Assembly: GCF_964355755.1 (NCBI RefSeq)
Contig: NC_092673.1
Span: 31,749,001-31,813,000, forward strand
From: Antedon mediterranea
Taxonomy: Eukaryota; Echinodermata; Crinoidea; Comatulida; Antedonidae
Direction: 5' to 3'
Length of the DNA stretch: 64,000 bases
In this document: positions 13,388 to 25,257 of the stretch, one piece after another
Numbering within the stretch: the first letter of the stretch is position 1
How the letters are laid out: the number at the start of each line of letters is the position of its first letter
Made by a program: the position numbers and the translations under genes
The notes under the pieces: generated by a model
The model's database searches: none
What the model was told of the DNA's origin: nothing
Seen by the model: only the letters and a program-made list of their open reading frames with translations

Positions 13388-14319
13388 CTATGGTCTCAGT
13401 GCCCGACTAAAAATAAAGTTGTCTTTGGCTGCGGGTTCCTGTCCGCTGGATGTTGATTGATTTTGGCCACATGTTTTCATTCCTGTGTGTTTTCTAATAG
13501 GGACATGTTTCATAGCTTCTTTCCAATCATTTGTTTCTTTCATTGCTGATAGTATCTTAATTACTTGATCTAAAGTCAGAGACTTATGCCCACCACTTCC
13601 CCACTTTAAGTAGTAATCAATTGGTAATCGTACATGAGAAACATTTAATCTTTTTGCAATACCTAAAGACAATCCTTTTTGTATTTGAGTTGCATCAACA
13701 AAAGCACCAATAACGTACGTCTTAGTGTCATCAAATGTGCGCATTATGTTTGGTGAATCTGGCGACAGATAAATAATGTTCTCTTTTGGAAATTTTTCCA
13801 GTAAAGATTGTGAACTCATTGTCACCATCATCTTATTGTATGCGTCCTTTGTTGTTGTACGCACAAATTCTTTATGCGATAGTGAACCCTCTAGGTGGTT
13901 AACAAAGTGTATGTGAAAAGACTCCTTAGCTTTCTTATTTGCATGTATTACATAACCATTTGCATACTTAGGGCGATAGCATCTCTTCGTTGCATATACT
14001 GGTCATAGCAAAAATCAAACACAACATTCTGACCAAATTTCATTCCTTGAGACAGTTTCCAATTATCAGACTCCAAAATACGTTGATTCCTTTTGAGAAA
14101 CAACGTATTTGCTAATGGTGTTTCATACTCCTTACCCTTACCAAAGGAGAATGCTTAAATAGCCTTCGCTAACCATTCACTAGGCATTCGAATGCTAATT
14201 TACAGGTAATTTTTAGAATTTAGGCATTCATGGTTAAAACCACTTAATCGGAATGCTAAGAAAAGTTTCCAAGCATTCTTTAGGAATGCTTACAAGAGTC
14301 AATAAGCATTCAGAAGCTA

Positions 14320-14640
14320 TCCCGAATGGTAGTGTGAATGCTAAGTTCATTGGTAGCATTCAGGGAGATATTTTGAATGGTAGTGTGAATGCTAAGATCA
14401 TTGGTAGCATTCAGGAAGAGATTTTGAATGGTAGTGTGAATGCCAAGATCATTGGTAGCATTCAGGGAGATATTCTGAATGGTATTGTGAATGCTAAGAA
14501 CATTGGTAGCATTCAGGGAGATATTTTGAATGGTAGTGTGAATGCTAAGAACATTGGTAGCATTCAGGGAGATATGTTGAATGGTAGTGTGAATGCTAAG
14601 ATCATTGGTAGCATTCAGGAAGAGATTTTGAATGGTAAAC
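14320..14640. repeat. 51-bp minisatellite
   Basis: About six tandem units of 51 bp (core GGTAGCATTCAGGGAGATAT, then TTTGAATGGTAGTGTGAATG, then CTAAGATCATT). Because 51 is a multiple of three, both strands stay open for more than 100 codons, producing a 17-residue repeat peptide. I regard this as a by-product of the unit length and not a gene. Confidence 0.85.
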
Positions 14641-15442
14641 AGGGAAATAATTGAATGCTCAACCAATCAGATCAATCCTCACCAACTGCCAAAAAAACAA
14701 CCACCAATTCAAATTCAAGAGACCAAATGGCTAGAAAAAGGCTGAGTTGAGTGAGTGAGGATGCCTACAGTAGACTGCAGCCTTCCTTCTTTTTACAGCT
14801 TACCTGCTGGCAAACCTGACACAGATTTTGCTGATATAAAAGGTATTGTAGCTAGTTGCTATACTTGTTCTTTTATCATTCTGTATTTGGCTACTAACTA
14901 GCTAGGCCTAATAATAATAGGAGGATCAGTATAGCCACACACAGCCTACTAAGTTGAGTTCAGCAGAGAGGGACCAGGGCTAGGCTACAGTAGATAGTGA
15001 GTGGTTTGGGATTCAGTGGTGGTGATACTATCAAAAAGTCCTATCAAAAGTCGAATCCCCTAAGTCACTCCCTGGTTATATTGTGTAGCTGGCCTAGGCT
15101 AGTTATAGTATACTCTAGAACCACATTGTATCACTTATCAAAAAGAAGGGCTAACTAAACTATAAAAGCAATTTTAAATAAAAGCGGTTTTCACTCCATC
15201 GTTTATTTTATTATAAGACAATGGGATGATGGAGGCATTTTTATGCAATGGCAGATTATTTCCTTAATTCCAATATTTGAAATGAATAAAAACAGTAACA
15301 CAACATGTATTTATTTTAAAAAGGGTAAATATTAAATAAAATCCTTTTTATTAAACCTGAATGATACTAATATAATAGTCCTTCTACAGACTAGAGAATA
15401 TAGTGCATAATTCAGTTTTATCTGCTATATACTGACTGTTCA

Positions 15443-15834
15443 TAAAGGAACATAGAAAACAAAATAAAGAGTCCAACAGGAATGCATTGGACAAATCATC
15501 TGTTGATGCCATTAGAGGTATTTAACTATAAATTTTAAACCTATTTTAACATGTTCATGTCTTATAAACATGCCTTCAATGATCAATTAAATATGAGGGA
15601 AAATTGAATCCCACCATTTCTCTTTGTTTTAATTGCTTAATCATTCTTTTTATCTTTAATTTCTTTTCACAGGGTGTCGGTTTTTTATTTCATTAACATA
15701 TTTCAATATTTTTTTTTGCAGAGTATATCAAGGTCGTGGCAGTAAAAAATGATTGGACTCCTGTTAGCCTGGTAGAATTTAACAAGAAGTTTGTGTCTAA
15801 ATGCACCAATGCACGCAGGAGTCTATATAAATAG
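15443..15834 (+). CDS. BEN-domain C-terminal segment (two exons) carried by the TA-flanked element
   Basis: Exon A (about 15447-15517) ends in a GT donor after residues NALDKSSVDAIR. Exon B starts after a polypyrimidine tract and AG at 15721 and runs 15722-15834 to a TAG stop, with residues EYIKVVAVKNDW and FVSKCTNARRSLYK. Spliced, the phases agree. The pattern 'L-D-x-x-x-V-x-A-I-x-E-Y', then 'K-x-x-x-K-C-x-x-x-R-R' matches the last two helices of BEN domains, which bind DNA or protein in chromatin and insulator proteins (family knowledge). The N-terminal half of the domain and the start codon were not located; a possible earlier exon is 14812-14859, between an AG acceptor and a GT donor. Base use does not differ from the surroundings. 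Confidence 0.6.
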
Positions 15835-16556
15835 ATAAATATTTTATATATAATTTTTATTTTCATTTATCATATCTTTATATTCTCAATTTTGTCCAAG
15901 TATTCTCACTTGCACAGATAAAGTGCTAGTGTTGCCAATAGCTCTGCTAATTGATAATTTTTTAGCTTTTTGCTTACTTTAGTTTGTATCTCCATTGAGA
16001 TCCACAGCATTGTCATTTTTTTCAGTAATTTGCCTTTTATATATAGTGTATATATATATTTCTTTGAAGATGCCTCCATAAGGAAATTCATGGTGTCAAT
16101 TGAAGTTTTATATTAAATATTTTAAAGTAGTTAATTTTGATAATTGTTCATTTGTATATGGCCTTTTTGTCATATACAGTATAAGTATTACACTCTCTTG
16201 CTGTTTATACGTTTGATAGCTTTTTGATACTTTATTTCTGTTTGGGAATGTTAAATATCCAGTATCGACGAAAATATATTAATTAAATTTGATTTTTTAA
16301 TAATTAAAGTAAAGACATCTTTTATTTTAATGTCTCTTATTGTATATTTGAAGAATTTTTTCGCTTTTCATTTTAGATTCTTCATAAAAAAAGTGAGAAA
16401 TCTGGATCACAACATTTCCCACTGTAGAATTTGAATGCTTTAGCATTTAATTCGCTCACTAGCATTCACAGTGTAACAGTGTACCAATATTTGAATGTGT
16501 AGTTTTGAATGCTAGACCACGCCCACTAAAAAAGCTCAATAACACATTCATCTACT

Positions 16557-16960
16557 AGCATTCGAATGCTAGGCTAGCATTCGAATGCTAGCCTAGCATT
16601 CCCCTACTAGCATTCGAATGCTAGGCTAAGCCTTCCAGATTTAGCATTCGAATGCTAGTATAGCATTCAACTAGTAGCATTCGAATGCTACTTTTAGCAT
16701 TCGAATGCTAGTGCTACCATTCATGCTTAGCTCATTTACATAATTCGGCTCCCTGGAAGGCTTAGCGAAGGCTTAGTGAATGCTAAGAAGCATTCGAAGG
16801 AAGGCTTAGCGAAGGCTTAGCGAAGGCTTAGTGAATGCTAAGAAGCATTCGAATGCTAAATTCAGTCATTGAATGCTTATATACCACTAGTATTCGAATG
16901 CTAAGTATTAGCCCTTCGAATGCCAATAATAGCATTCCAGGAGTAGCATTCGAATGCTTT
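16557..16960. repeat. Cluster of perfect 14-bp palindromes AGCATTCGAATGCT
   Basis: At least six perfect copies (for example 16557-16570, 16576-16589, 16609-16622) plus near copies near 16845, 16888 and 16945. A related copy lies near the other end of the element at about 14192. Spacing is irregular (about 19-35 bases). Subterminal arrays of this kind are often transposase or cellular protein binding sites; here the role is inferred. Confidence 0.8.
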
Positions 16961-17334
16961 GTGAATGGTAAGCGAAGGCATTCAGCTTTGGTAAGGGTAC
17001 TTTCTTCGGATTCTATTTTTCTTTGTTCCCGTTTTTCAAGACGCTTTTCCTTATCCTTCAGTCGCAAACACTCTCTACGATACATGAAAGTCATAAAGTT
17101 TTTCCTTTGCTTTTTAGATTTGATAGAAGCAAAATGTTCTAAATCTGCATCACTGATTTGTTGTGGGACTTGTCTGCCTGAAAGCCTCATTTCTTCTATT
17201 AACTCTCTTGCCTCTTCAAGTCCTCTATCATAAGACGTTTCTTTACTAGATTCATTTGTAATAGAACAGTAATATCTTGATTGATAGATATGTTTCTTTT
17301 TAATTGTTCTTACCAATTTCAAGAGGTGATACAT

Positions 17335-17649
17335 TTCTATCTGTGAATTTAACGCAAAAATAATTATTGAATAACCATGGTAACCAATCAATGGCAATTC
17401 CAACTTTCATTATGCACAGACAGTTTAGTCATGAAAAGGGCAACTTCTTAATAAAACAAAGCCTAGGTACACTAAGCTATCGCCCCGTAAAATTTTATGA
17501 TATAAAATTTTATCAAGTATATGCTAAAATATTGATTAGGTTTATTCAGAAACTGAAGACCGCCCTCTGTGATAAGTGATGTTTTGTAGCGTTGAACATA
17601 TTGCGGAAGTTTTAACCCATTTAAATTTGTTTCTGGAAAGAAATATAGG
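17335..17649. other. Region upstream of TRMT10C
   Basis: Contains the probable TRMT10C promoter side. An alternative in-frame ATG 23 codons upstream (17403) exists but gives a hydrophobic extension that looks less like a targeting peptide. No other gene is seen. Confidence 0.35.
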
Positions 17650-17915
17650 CTATGTATATAACACTTAACATGTACTTGATATCATTTTAAATCATACAAG
17701 CCTACCGGGCCATACCAGGCGTAGATTAGTAGTATGAACACTATGTATTCAGGCCTAGGCTAGGCCTACTTAGAATGGGCTTACTTCTCAACTAACCTCC
17801 TGCTTAACTCTACCACTACTGTCACTCTAGTAGTACTATAGTAGGTAAGCAGGCCTGGTGTCGCGGCCTGGTCACTACGAGTAGGCCTACTAGCTTCGCC
17901 TTATTGTATTTGTAG
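17650..17915 (+). repeat. Left copy of a direct repeat flanking the 17.9-26.7 kb element
   Basis: From ACTTGATATCATTTTAAATC to CTTCGCCTTATTGTATTTG this sequence is repeated in the same orientation at about 26715-27008 with small indels. At some 250 bases it is too long for a normal target-site duplication. Confidence 0.8.
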
Positions 17916-18193
17916 GGGGTGTGTCGAAAGCGAAGACCCTACAAAATGGTAGTGTGCACAAAATTCGACCAAAATCATACAAAATCGTGATAACACCTTG
18001 AATTTACAGATTCTAAAAAAATATTTCGATTTTAATTGTTATGTTATCAAAAAACATGACTTTATCTATGAAAACAAGCTCACGCGTTTTCACCAATGGA
18101 GTTAATATGTGATATGGTTTTACGAACAAACACATCGCGCTATTTGCAAGGCGACGGACCTTGCACAGAGCATTGAATTGAATGCAATATTAA

Positions 18194-21100
18194 ATGTTAC
18201 TTGTTGCGATAACTTTGTAGCACACGTCGCCTACAATTTAAAACCATAGCCAATTGTTTATAAGTATAGAAATAAACTACATAAAAGTAAATTGTAAAAA
18301 GTAAAGGATGGCGGTAGGCTTTTTGAGGCTTATTTTAGAGCCTATATAAAAAGTGTCCGTATTTTGATTTCATATGTTGCTATGTGTTTTTTATCTATAA
18401 TATTTGCCTATTGTTTATTACTGTATCTAAATGTATAAATAAATACAATATATAGATATTCATTTTCCTGTATTGTATTTAAACTTTTACATTTTCCCAT
18501 TGTATACTATTGCTGTTTTACTTAATCGGCAGTTTCAAAATGTTTTGTAATGTATTCATAATAGACAAATAATATATCGGTATCAGAATATTTAGTGTGG
18601 TTGGTGAAACGACAGTACTATGTAAAGAAAAATTTAAAAAGTAAAATAAATATTTCATTAACCAACGTATAAACCACTAACAAAAAAATCCTACCGCAAC
18701 GTATCGTATCGATGCGCAACGTAAGAAAATATTCATCTATCTATTTTGCATCCCCTCCCGGTGTGTTGAACACGTCGATTCCCACTTGTGATGACACGCA
18801 ATAAAGGTTATTTCCTTACGGCGCACTTTGCGTGGATACGTTGTGTCGATCTGAAAACCAATTTCAGCTCTTAAAATATTTCCCGGGCCGATGACAGTTC
18901 GTCCCAATAGCTTACCGTGAAGTAACGAAACTTTATTTTATATTTTTTTATTGTCAAAATCAAAAATTATACTGTATTCAAATTATGATTTGACAAAAGG
19001 CTAATAGAAGGAACAATAGGCATCACATTCTGAAGATTTTGCTCGATCGTTAACCCGTTATAATAGTATATAATTCTCTTAGATTTGTTTGTGTATAGTG
19101 TCAATTCTATATTTAAATGGTCATTACACAACCGGTAACCTGTTTTTTTAATTTTGTTAAATTCATGGCAGGGATATGCAAACATTAGAAGCGGGACGTC
19201 GACAATCTGTTGAAAATCGGGAGACTGTTGAATAGTCGTCTCATCCACAAGTGAGATAGAAGGTTGGGGGTTAGAGTGGTTAAGCCCGATAAAAATTCAC
19301 CATCACTTAATAAAGATGTATAGAGAGTAACTCTTTTTGTATTCACCACAGGCAATGCTTCAGAAGTCAGTTTCTTTTTTTGTTTACTTTGATGATGAGG
19401 ACAATTGTGGTTGGCGGAAATGGAACTTCATTAAACATGTCTTTTGACAGTGTCAGTAAACGTAATACCGATATGAAAAAACACCCGTTTTAATATCGTC
19501 ACTTATCACATTGCAACCGTAAACAAAATCGACAACTTGTAATTTTGGAGCGAATATTTTTTATTTCAATCTTTGTTTTGTATGGCTTTTGTCTTTGTTA
19601 ACGTTGAAATAATGGCGTGGTTCCCACTAGCAACGCAACGCAAGGACATAACGCAACGCAAGTGAATTGACCAATCACAAGCGATGGCTTATTCGCTTGT
19701 GATTGCTAACAGGGGTGGCGCCAGGATCTTCCCGACGCGGGGGCTACATTCCCCGACGAGGGGGCTATGCGAGCGAAGCGAGCATCACTAGGCTGGGGGC
19801 CGCCAAGGGCCCCCGGCGGGGGTCCAGGGGGCGAAGCCCCCGGAAGCAACGCGTTCTAGCGTCATTTGAGGTCATTTTAATCAGATTTAGGGTAGCCATT
19901 TTTTCCATTTTTTATAATGCATAAATAAAATACTGCGTGCAAAAAAACGATGCGCGATGACTGTTTCAATCTATATTTTTCAATTTAAAAAATAAAAGTT
20001 CAAAGAAAATTTAGAAAAATAGAGTTTTGGAGGTCCCGGAAATTGAACTTATTATACTTCAAAACATGAAACAAAATATATAAGTCCCTATCAAGGTTGT
20101 GACTGAGCTAAGAAATGTTTGAAAAATAGATGTTAGGTCCCGGAAAATGCACTTCTTGTACTTCGAAATATGACCAGCTTTATTATTGGGGCTGAGCTAA
20201 GAAACTGTTTAAAACTAGAGCTGCAGGTCTTCAAAAAATTGCATTTTATACTTCGGAAAAATCAGGCCTAGAGGCTTAAAAAAAGCAAGCGTAGACCTTT
20301 TTCAGTCGGGGAAATAAGTTTATTCCTCCCAAGTGTATGAGTGCGTACCATCTGGACTCCCGAGTGGTGAGAAATTCATGACATACAGGACATTGAAAAT
20401 GTAATAACTTAGCTATAATAAGATGTTGGCTAAGCGAAAATGGCATGTTTTTTTGTTTAGTAATGGATGAAAAATTTATTTTAGGTGCCCCGGCCCACGG
20501 TACAGAAGGTTACTTGTAAATTTAAAAAATTGGTGAACATACGAACAATTAACATAATTCGTTTTTGCTGTAGTGTAGCGTACGTCGACGCAGTACACGA
20601 TGTAACCGTCAGTAAACTTCGCCTGGAAAATAACTACAGTACACATTTTGGTCCCTGGATGGAACATGATATCACGCGTCTCGACCCAACGTTGAACGAT
20701 TCGTACAAAGGGATACCGCCAGACAAGTGCGAACCTAGCTATTGTTTAGTAGTAAGTTAGATCGCTGGCAATAATGAATGCATATAAAGTGCATAATATC
20801 ACTCTGACGTACTCTCACGGTCATTGAAACGTCGCGGTTTTCTAGGCGCTGAAGCTAGCTACGAAGTGAACGCGAACGCTTTTTACTGTATATTATATTC
20901 CCCGACAAAAAGTACCCGTGTTCCCTTCGGTAACCGTCGGTAAACTTCGCCTAGAAAATAACTACATTACACATTTTGGTCCCTGGATGGAACTTGATAT
21001 CACGCGTCTCGACCCAACGTTGAACGATTCGTACTGAGGGATACCGCCAGACAAGTGCGTACCTAGCTAATGTTTAGTAGTAAGTTAGATCGCTGGCAAT

Positions 21101-21813
21101 AAATGAATGCATAAAAGTGCATAATAGCCCTCTGACGTACTCTCACGGTCAATGGAACGTCGTGGTTTTCTAGGCGCTGAAGCTATATGAAGTGAACGCG
21201 AAAGTTTTTTACTGTATATTATATTCCCCGACAAAAAGTACCCGTGTTCCCCGACGGGGGGGCTAGGCTCCCCGACGAGGGGGCTAGAGCCCCCGTAGCC
21301 CCCCCGCTGGCGCCACCACTGATTGCTAACTGTCATTGGTTAGTTCCGCCAACCACAATTGTCCTCACCATCAAACGGTAAAAAAAAAGAAACTGACTTT
21401 TGTTTTCAAGCATTGCCCGTGGTAAATACAAAAAGAGATACTCTCTATAAAGTGATGGTGAATTTTTATCGGGCTTAACCACTCTAACCCCCCACCTCCT
21501 ATCTCACAGGCTTGTGGATGAGATGACTATTCAACAGTCTCTCCCGACTTATTATAGATAATAAACATATATCAACATATTTAAATGCAAAAAAAAAAGG
21601 ATCTCTAAGTTGTATTCACGCGTATAACTTTTTTAAAAACAAGTGTAAAATCTATGATACGGACACTTTTTATATAGGCTCTAAAATTAGCCTAAATAGG
21701 CCTATCGCAATCCTTTACTTCTTACAATTTACTTACTGCTGTAGTTTATTTCTATACTTTTCTATACAATTGGCTATGTGACATAAAGTTATCGGAACCG
21801 TAGTAATACTGTA
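18194..21813. mobile_element. 3.6-kb TTAA-flanked insertion with long imperfect inverted arms
   Basis: TTAA occurs at 18190-18193 and 21814-21817, and the undisturbed counterpart on the right arm (near 26410) has a single TTAA at the corresponding position. Inverted arms include 18240-18370 with 21640-21790, and 19205-19430 with 21340-21555. The terminal bases match only loosely (shared CGATAACTTT). The GC-rich interior near 19730-19850 and 21240-21310 holds GCGAGCGAAGCGAGC and GGGGGCGAAGCCCCC. No transposase ORF is seen, so it is a non-autonomous piggyBac-type candidate (inference). Confidence 0.7.
20600..21260 (+). repeat. Tandem duplication of about 330 bp
   Basis: 20610-20930 and 20937-21255 are near-identical direct copies (shared words include GAACGATTCGTAC, AGTAAGTTAGATCGCTGGC and CCCCGACAAAAAGTACCCG). 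The first copy keeps a 91-codon ORF (20485-20760), which is broken in the second. I see no known domain. Confidence 0.8.
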
Positions 21814-22208
21814 TTAATTCGCCGTGGCTAAAGATACGGTACCGTATTCTAACTTCTGTTTACTAAAGGTACGGTAAAATTGCATTACGTCATAACCAGC
21901 CAATGGGGTGCTGGTACGTGTGTGACGTCATCGTATAAGGACTTTGTGGATTTTTTTCATATCGCGAAAACAGTGTGATCAACCGCATTTTCTTGATGCT
22001 TTATTTATCGCTATTATCGCCGTCGTGTGTGACAAAAACTAAATGTAGCCTACGTCTGTTATTATTATTGAAAAGCCAAAACATGTTGATTTTAATTCTA
22101 GAATACAGAAAACCGTTTCAAAAGAGGCCTAGGCCTACTTATTACGTACTATAACCTCATTATATGAGTTTAATTGTTTGTGTAGAGAGGGAAAGCGATG
22201 CCAGGCGG

Positions 22209-22590
22209 TGTACATCGTGTTCGGCCGCAAACGGTTTCGGCCGCAATGTTTTGAATGCCCATATAAGGCGTTAAGATTGTTAAGATTGTATATAATAAAA
22301 TAATTTTCATTTTTCTCTATCTGTGATGAATCTAACTGTATCTGAAAAGAAATCGTAATATTATATACAATAATACAAATGTAGAGAAAAATCGGTAAAG
22401 CAATGCACCCCTATTTTTTTAATGGAATAAGCCACGGAGATCGCTAATCTAAACAATGCATTTAATATAAACAATGCAAGCAAGCCTGGCGTTCCATACT
22501 AAATACATGCGGCCGAACACGACGGTGTACATCGTGTTCGGCCGCAAACGGTTTCGGCCGCAATGTTTTGAATGCCCATATAAGGCGCTA
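22209..22590 (+). repeat. 62-bp repeat pair enclosing a 250-bp dispersed repeat
   Basis: A 62-bp sequence (TGTACATCGTGTTCGGCCGC ... CCCATATAAGGCG) occurs at 22209-22270 and again at 22527-22590. Between them is a 250-bp unit (22275-22525) that recurs almost exactly at 25713-25970. GTGTTCGGCCGC and its complement also form an inverted pair near 22510-22550. Confidence 0.75.
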
Positions 22591-22599
22591 TGTATGGAG

Positions 22600-24520
22600 C
22601 GCCAACCATGCATCAACTTCAGTTTGTTCTGCTGGTCTTTTCATTGGGTTATTCCATTCAAAAAATGTGGGTGCATTCTATTCTAACGTGATCGATCGAA
22701 ATTGACCGACATAAAATGTACGGCGTATTATATTACTTTCTGTGATATAAGTATTATTTAGAATGCTGTGGTGTGGATATATATACGTTTATTATTATTA
22801 TAATAATAATTTTAAACGGGCAATAAACTTGTACTTGTGTCTTGTACATTTACTCTTGCAGGCCTAATGTGTTCTAATAAAAACAGAAATGACCATTAAA
22901 TCAGTTAATAATACATTAAGTATTTTAAAACTCTGGTTATATAGGCCTAATTGTATGTCTAATAATATTGTATATTATCAACAATACTTAAATAAGCCTA
23001 TGCCTTCGTAAGAAAATAGGAGGAACAAAATAACATTACAGTATTTCGAAATTCCTTTTTTATAGCGATTTTTGGAAAAATTAATATTTAGTAAGGCTTG
23101 AATTATTTCAGGATTATACAGTTCCACATTAAAACCTACCAACATTGGATTGCGAAAACTCTGAAAAGGCTACTACTGCTATTGTTTTAAAACAATGAGG
23201 GAGTGTCTTGAATTCCATCTTAGACAATGAAGGTGGTGTAGCATGGTTGTTTTTTATTAACATAACAATGAAATGTGTTACGTTTCGTGTCTTCAATTTG
23301 TTGAAGTGTTATTAACAGCAAAGTTAAATATAAAAATAATGGTGAATTATTTTATGTTTTTAATAATTGGAGGGAAGCTAGCTTGCTTGTTGTATGTGAT
23401 TAATGGAGATGTTGATATTAATGTTACATTTTATTATGTTATTTATCCAATATTTACTATTTTTATAAATTGTCACGATTGTTGTAATTCAGTTTGTTAA
23501 CTGCAAGAACAATTTAAATAAATAAACCTTGCTTATTATTGTTGTTGCGTCCGTTTTCACTTACGTTTCTTTTCTTACGTTATGTTAATATAATATGTTC
23601 TTTATTGGTTTTATATTTATTTTACTCTGTACAGTATTTGTAAAAATAAATGTTAATAAATTGAGGTATACATTACAAATTATAACTTATAGAAGTGCAT
23701 ATCCTTAAATTAATCTAATGACAGTACTGTATATAACTTGCATTCCTTTCAGTCTTAAATATAATCGTTGGGGCACATTTTCCGACCGGTACAAAAATGA
23801 AAACATTTCATTTTCTTATGTCATTATTTATAATTCAATCTTTATATAAGAAAAAAGAAAGCATGATTTTATGTTCAATATCACAAAATACACATTAAAT
23901 CTCATTTGATTTATAAATAACATTTTGTTGTACTTAGTTAATAATAAAACGTCAGATATTTAAGGTAAGGTAAGTGATCTAAGTATAACATCGAAACTTT
24001 GCTGTATAATGTCTAATTTCATAACGTGATTCACTAGTTATTACAAAAGTTAGTAAAAAGACTTAAAAAAAAAACAGTTGTTTGTTTGATTTCATCGTAG
24101 TGTTACATGAAAAAGGAAATTTTGTAAATATATAATTTTGTGTGTTTTCGCTTCCATCGTTATTCATTTTGGTTTGATTTATTACAGTTAGGCCTCTAAA
24201 GTTAAAGTTTAAAAGTATAGTCACCTACAAAAAGCGCATGATGACACAAGCGCAGTCGGTTACTTGCAAGAAATTTGGCTAAACAATGACCATTATTTAT
24301 TAATAACGCTTTTAAGTTAGGCGTTTACCGTCACACAATACACACACACAAAATTCGGTACATTTTAAGGATTCTTTTTTTGTAATCGGTAAAACAATAA
24401 CCGGAGCATGGAGGTCAATGACCGGAGTGCGCGCATCTTTATAAGAGAACCTCATTTTAGGGAATATTACTTATTTCTGAATTGCCATCTGAATTGTTAA
24501 CTACACTTTTACTGATTATC
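22600..24520. other. AT-rich interior without a recognised gene
   Basis: Short ORFs only, none with a recognisable motif. Several AATAAA words and microsatellite-like runs are present. It may contain the promoter or 5' exons of the PHD/FLYWCH gene that follows. Confidence 0.35.
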
Positions 24521-24532
24521 TACGAACCATGA

Positions 24533-25229
24533 ACGATTGTATTTGAATGTCGCGAACCCGTAACGGAACAGCAAGAAGGACCGTTTTGCGAAGAGTGTCA
24601 GAGATGGCAACATCGTCGGTGTGACTCAGGAGTGAAAAGAGGAGCAGCGTACAGGTTAGCCGTCGAAGAGGGTTTTATTGATTGGACATGTAGAGACTGT
24701 GCTCCAGAAAACAACGTCCAACCGGTGCCGCAACTAGAGATTTTTGCAGCCGACCTTGGAGACTTTTTGGAACCAATCGTTCATAGAAGAAGAGGTACTG
24801 AATCTTTACCCTGAACCGCAACCAATACAAGAGATGCCTGCTGTTGATGATGACATCGTTACTTATCGGCGATTAGCAGGAACAACAAAACGTGGGAATG
24901 TAAGTTCTTAAAATATTTATAATCTATTCTTTGTAAATTTTTTTTTTATTATCGCATTTTCTTGTGAAAACCAACTTAACCTTCTGTTGTTTCAGGACTC
25001 GCTTGTAGACAGTCATGGGTACCAATATACAGAGAAGATTGATAAAAGACGGGCAAATACAACATGGAGATGTTTTCTCAGAAACAAGAATGTGACGTGC
25101 AAAGCAACAGTGTTGGAGAAGAATGGAGTTGAAACATTGTGGGACGAGTACCGCGAGGGCCAACGTAGTGTACGTTCTCAAATGCTTGCCGCGAGTAAAC
25201 TTATCACTCGTGATGCTCGCGTTGAATAG
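24533..25229 (+). pseudogene. PHD-like plus FLYWCH zinc-finger protein, frameshifted
   Basis: Exon 1 (from the in-frame stop at 24530 to 24899) encodes a Cys/His cluster of PHD type (FCEECQRWQHRRCD, then DWTCRDC). It ends in a GT donor after an acidic segment. Exon 2 (24996-25229, after a TTTCAG acceptor) encodes a FLYWCH-like fold (VDSHGYQYTEKIDKRRANTT, WRCFLRNKNVTCKA), but the final His-x-His pair of that finger is missing. A one-base frameshift near 24770 separates the PHD frame from the frame that continues into exon 2. No in-frame ATG precedes the PHD part; a 5' exon may be missing. FLYWCH fingers are common in MULE transposons and in host DNA-binding proteins; which applies here is open. 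Confidence 0.6.
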
Positions 25230-25257
25230 TGCTAATGTTATGTATGTTAGTTAAATT

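Larger units (their letters stand above)
14135..16997. mobile_element. 2.9-kb TA-flanked DNA element inserted in TRMT10C
   Basis: Both ends begin CCCTTACCAAAG and continue with a looser inverted repeat (GAATGC, CCTTCGCT, ACCATTCAC, GCATTCGAATGCTA). TA dinucleotides lie at 14133-14134 and 16998-16999. The interior holds a 51-bp minisatellite (14320-14640), a two-exon BEN-domain coding segment (15443-15834) and a cluster of perfect palindromes (16557-16960). No transposase is visible, so it is probably non-autonomous. The TA target suggests a Tc1/mariner-like or ISL2EU-like mobilising enzyme, but the family is not established. Confidence 0.85.
13388..17334 (-). pseudogene. TRMT10C: TRMT10C (MRPP1) reading frame split by a transposable element
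   Basis: The family makes m1R9 in mitochondrial tRNAs and is a subunit of protein-only mitochondrial RNase P. The 5' part (17334 down to about 16998) starts with a Lys/Arg-rich, mitochondrial-targeting-like peptide (MYHLLKLVRTIKKKHIYQSR) followed by a helical, charged region (EEMRLSGRQVP, QRKNFMTFMYRRE). The 3' part (14134 down to 13388) holds the SPOUT methyltransferase domain: FGQNVVFDFCYDQYM, IIYLSPDSPN, YVIGAFVD, RLPIDYYLKW with the family's conserved Asp, SLTLDQVIKIL, VPIRKHTG. The halves are separated by 2863 bp with terminal inverted repeats and a TA duplication; removing it plus one TA would leave the frame open across the site. A one-base frameshift near 13970 adds a second lesion. 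Vertebrate TRMT10C also has a single coding exon (known). A functional copy may exist elsewhere or on the other haplotype. Confidence 0.88.

Noticed and set aside
14253-14666. ORFs of 118-133 codons on both strands
   Set aside because: Created by a 51-bp tandem repeat whose length is a multiple of three; both strands are open for that reason alone.
14135-16997. Treating the TRMT10C interruption as an ordinary intron
   Set aside because: The borders are TA plus inverted repeats, and the nearest GT and AG would not join in frame; splicing cannot be fully excluded without transcripts.
20485-20760. 91-codon ORF
   Set aside because: Broken in the adjacent tandem copy and without a known domain, so probably not coding.
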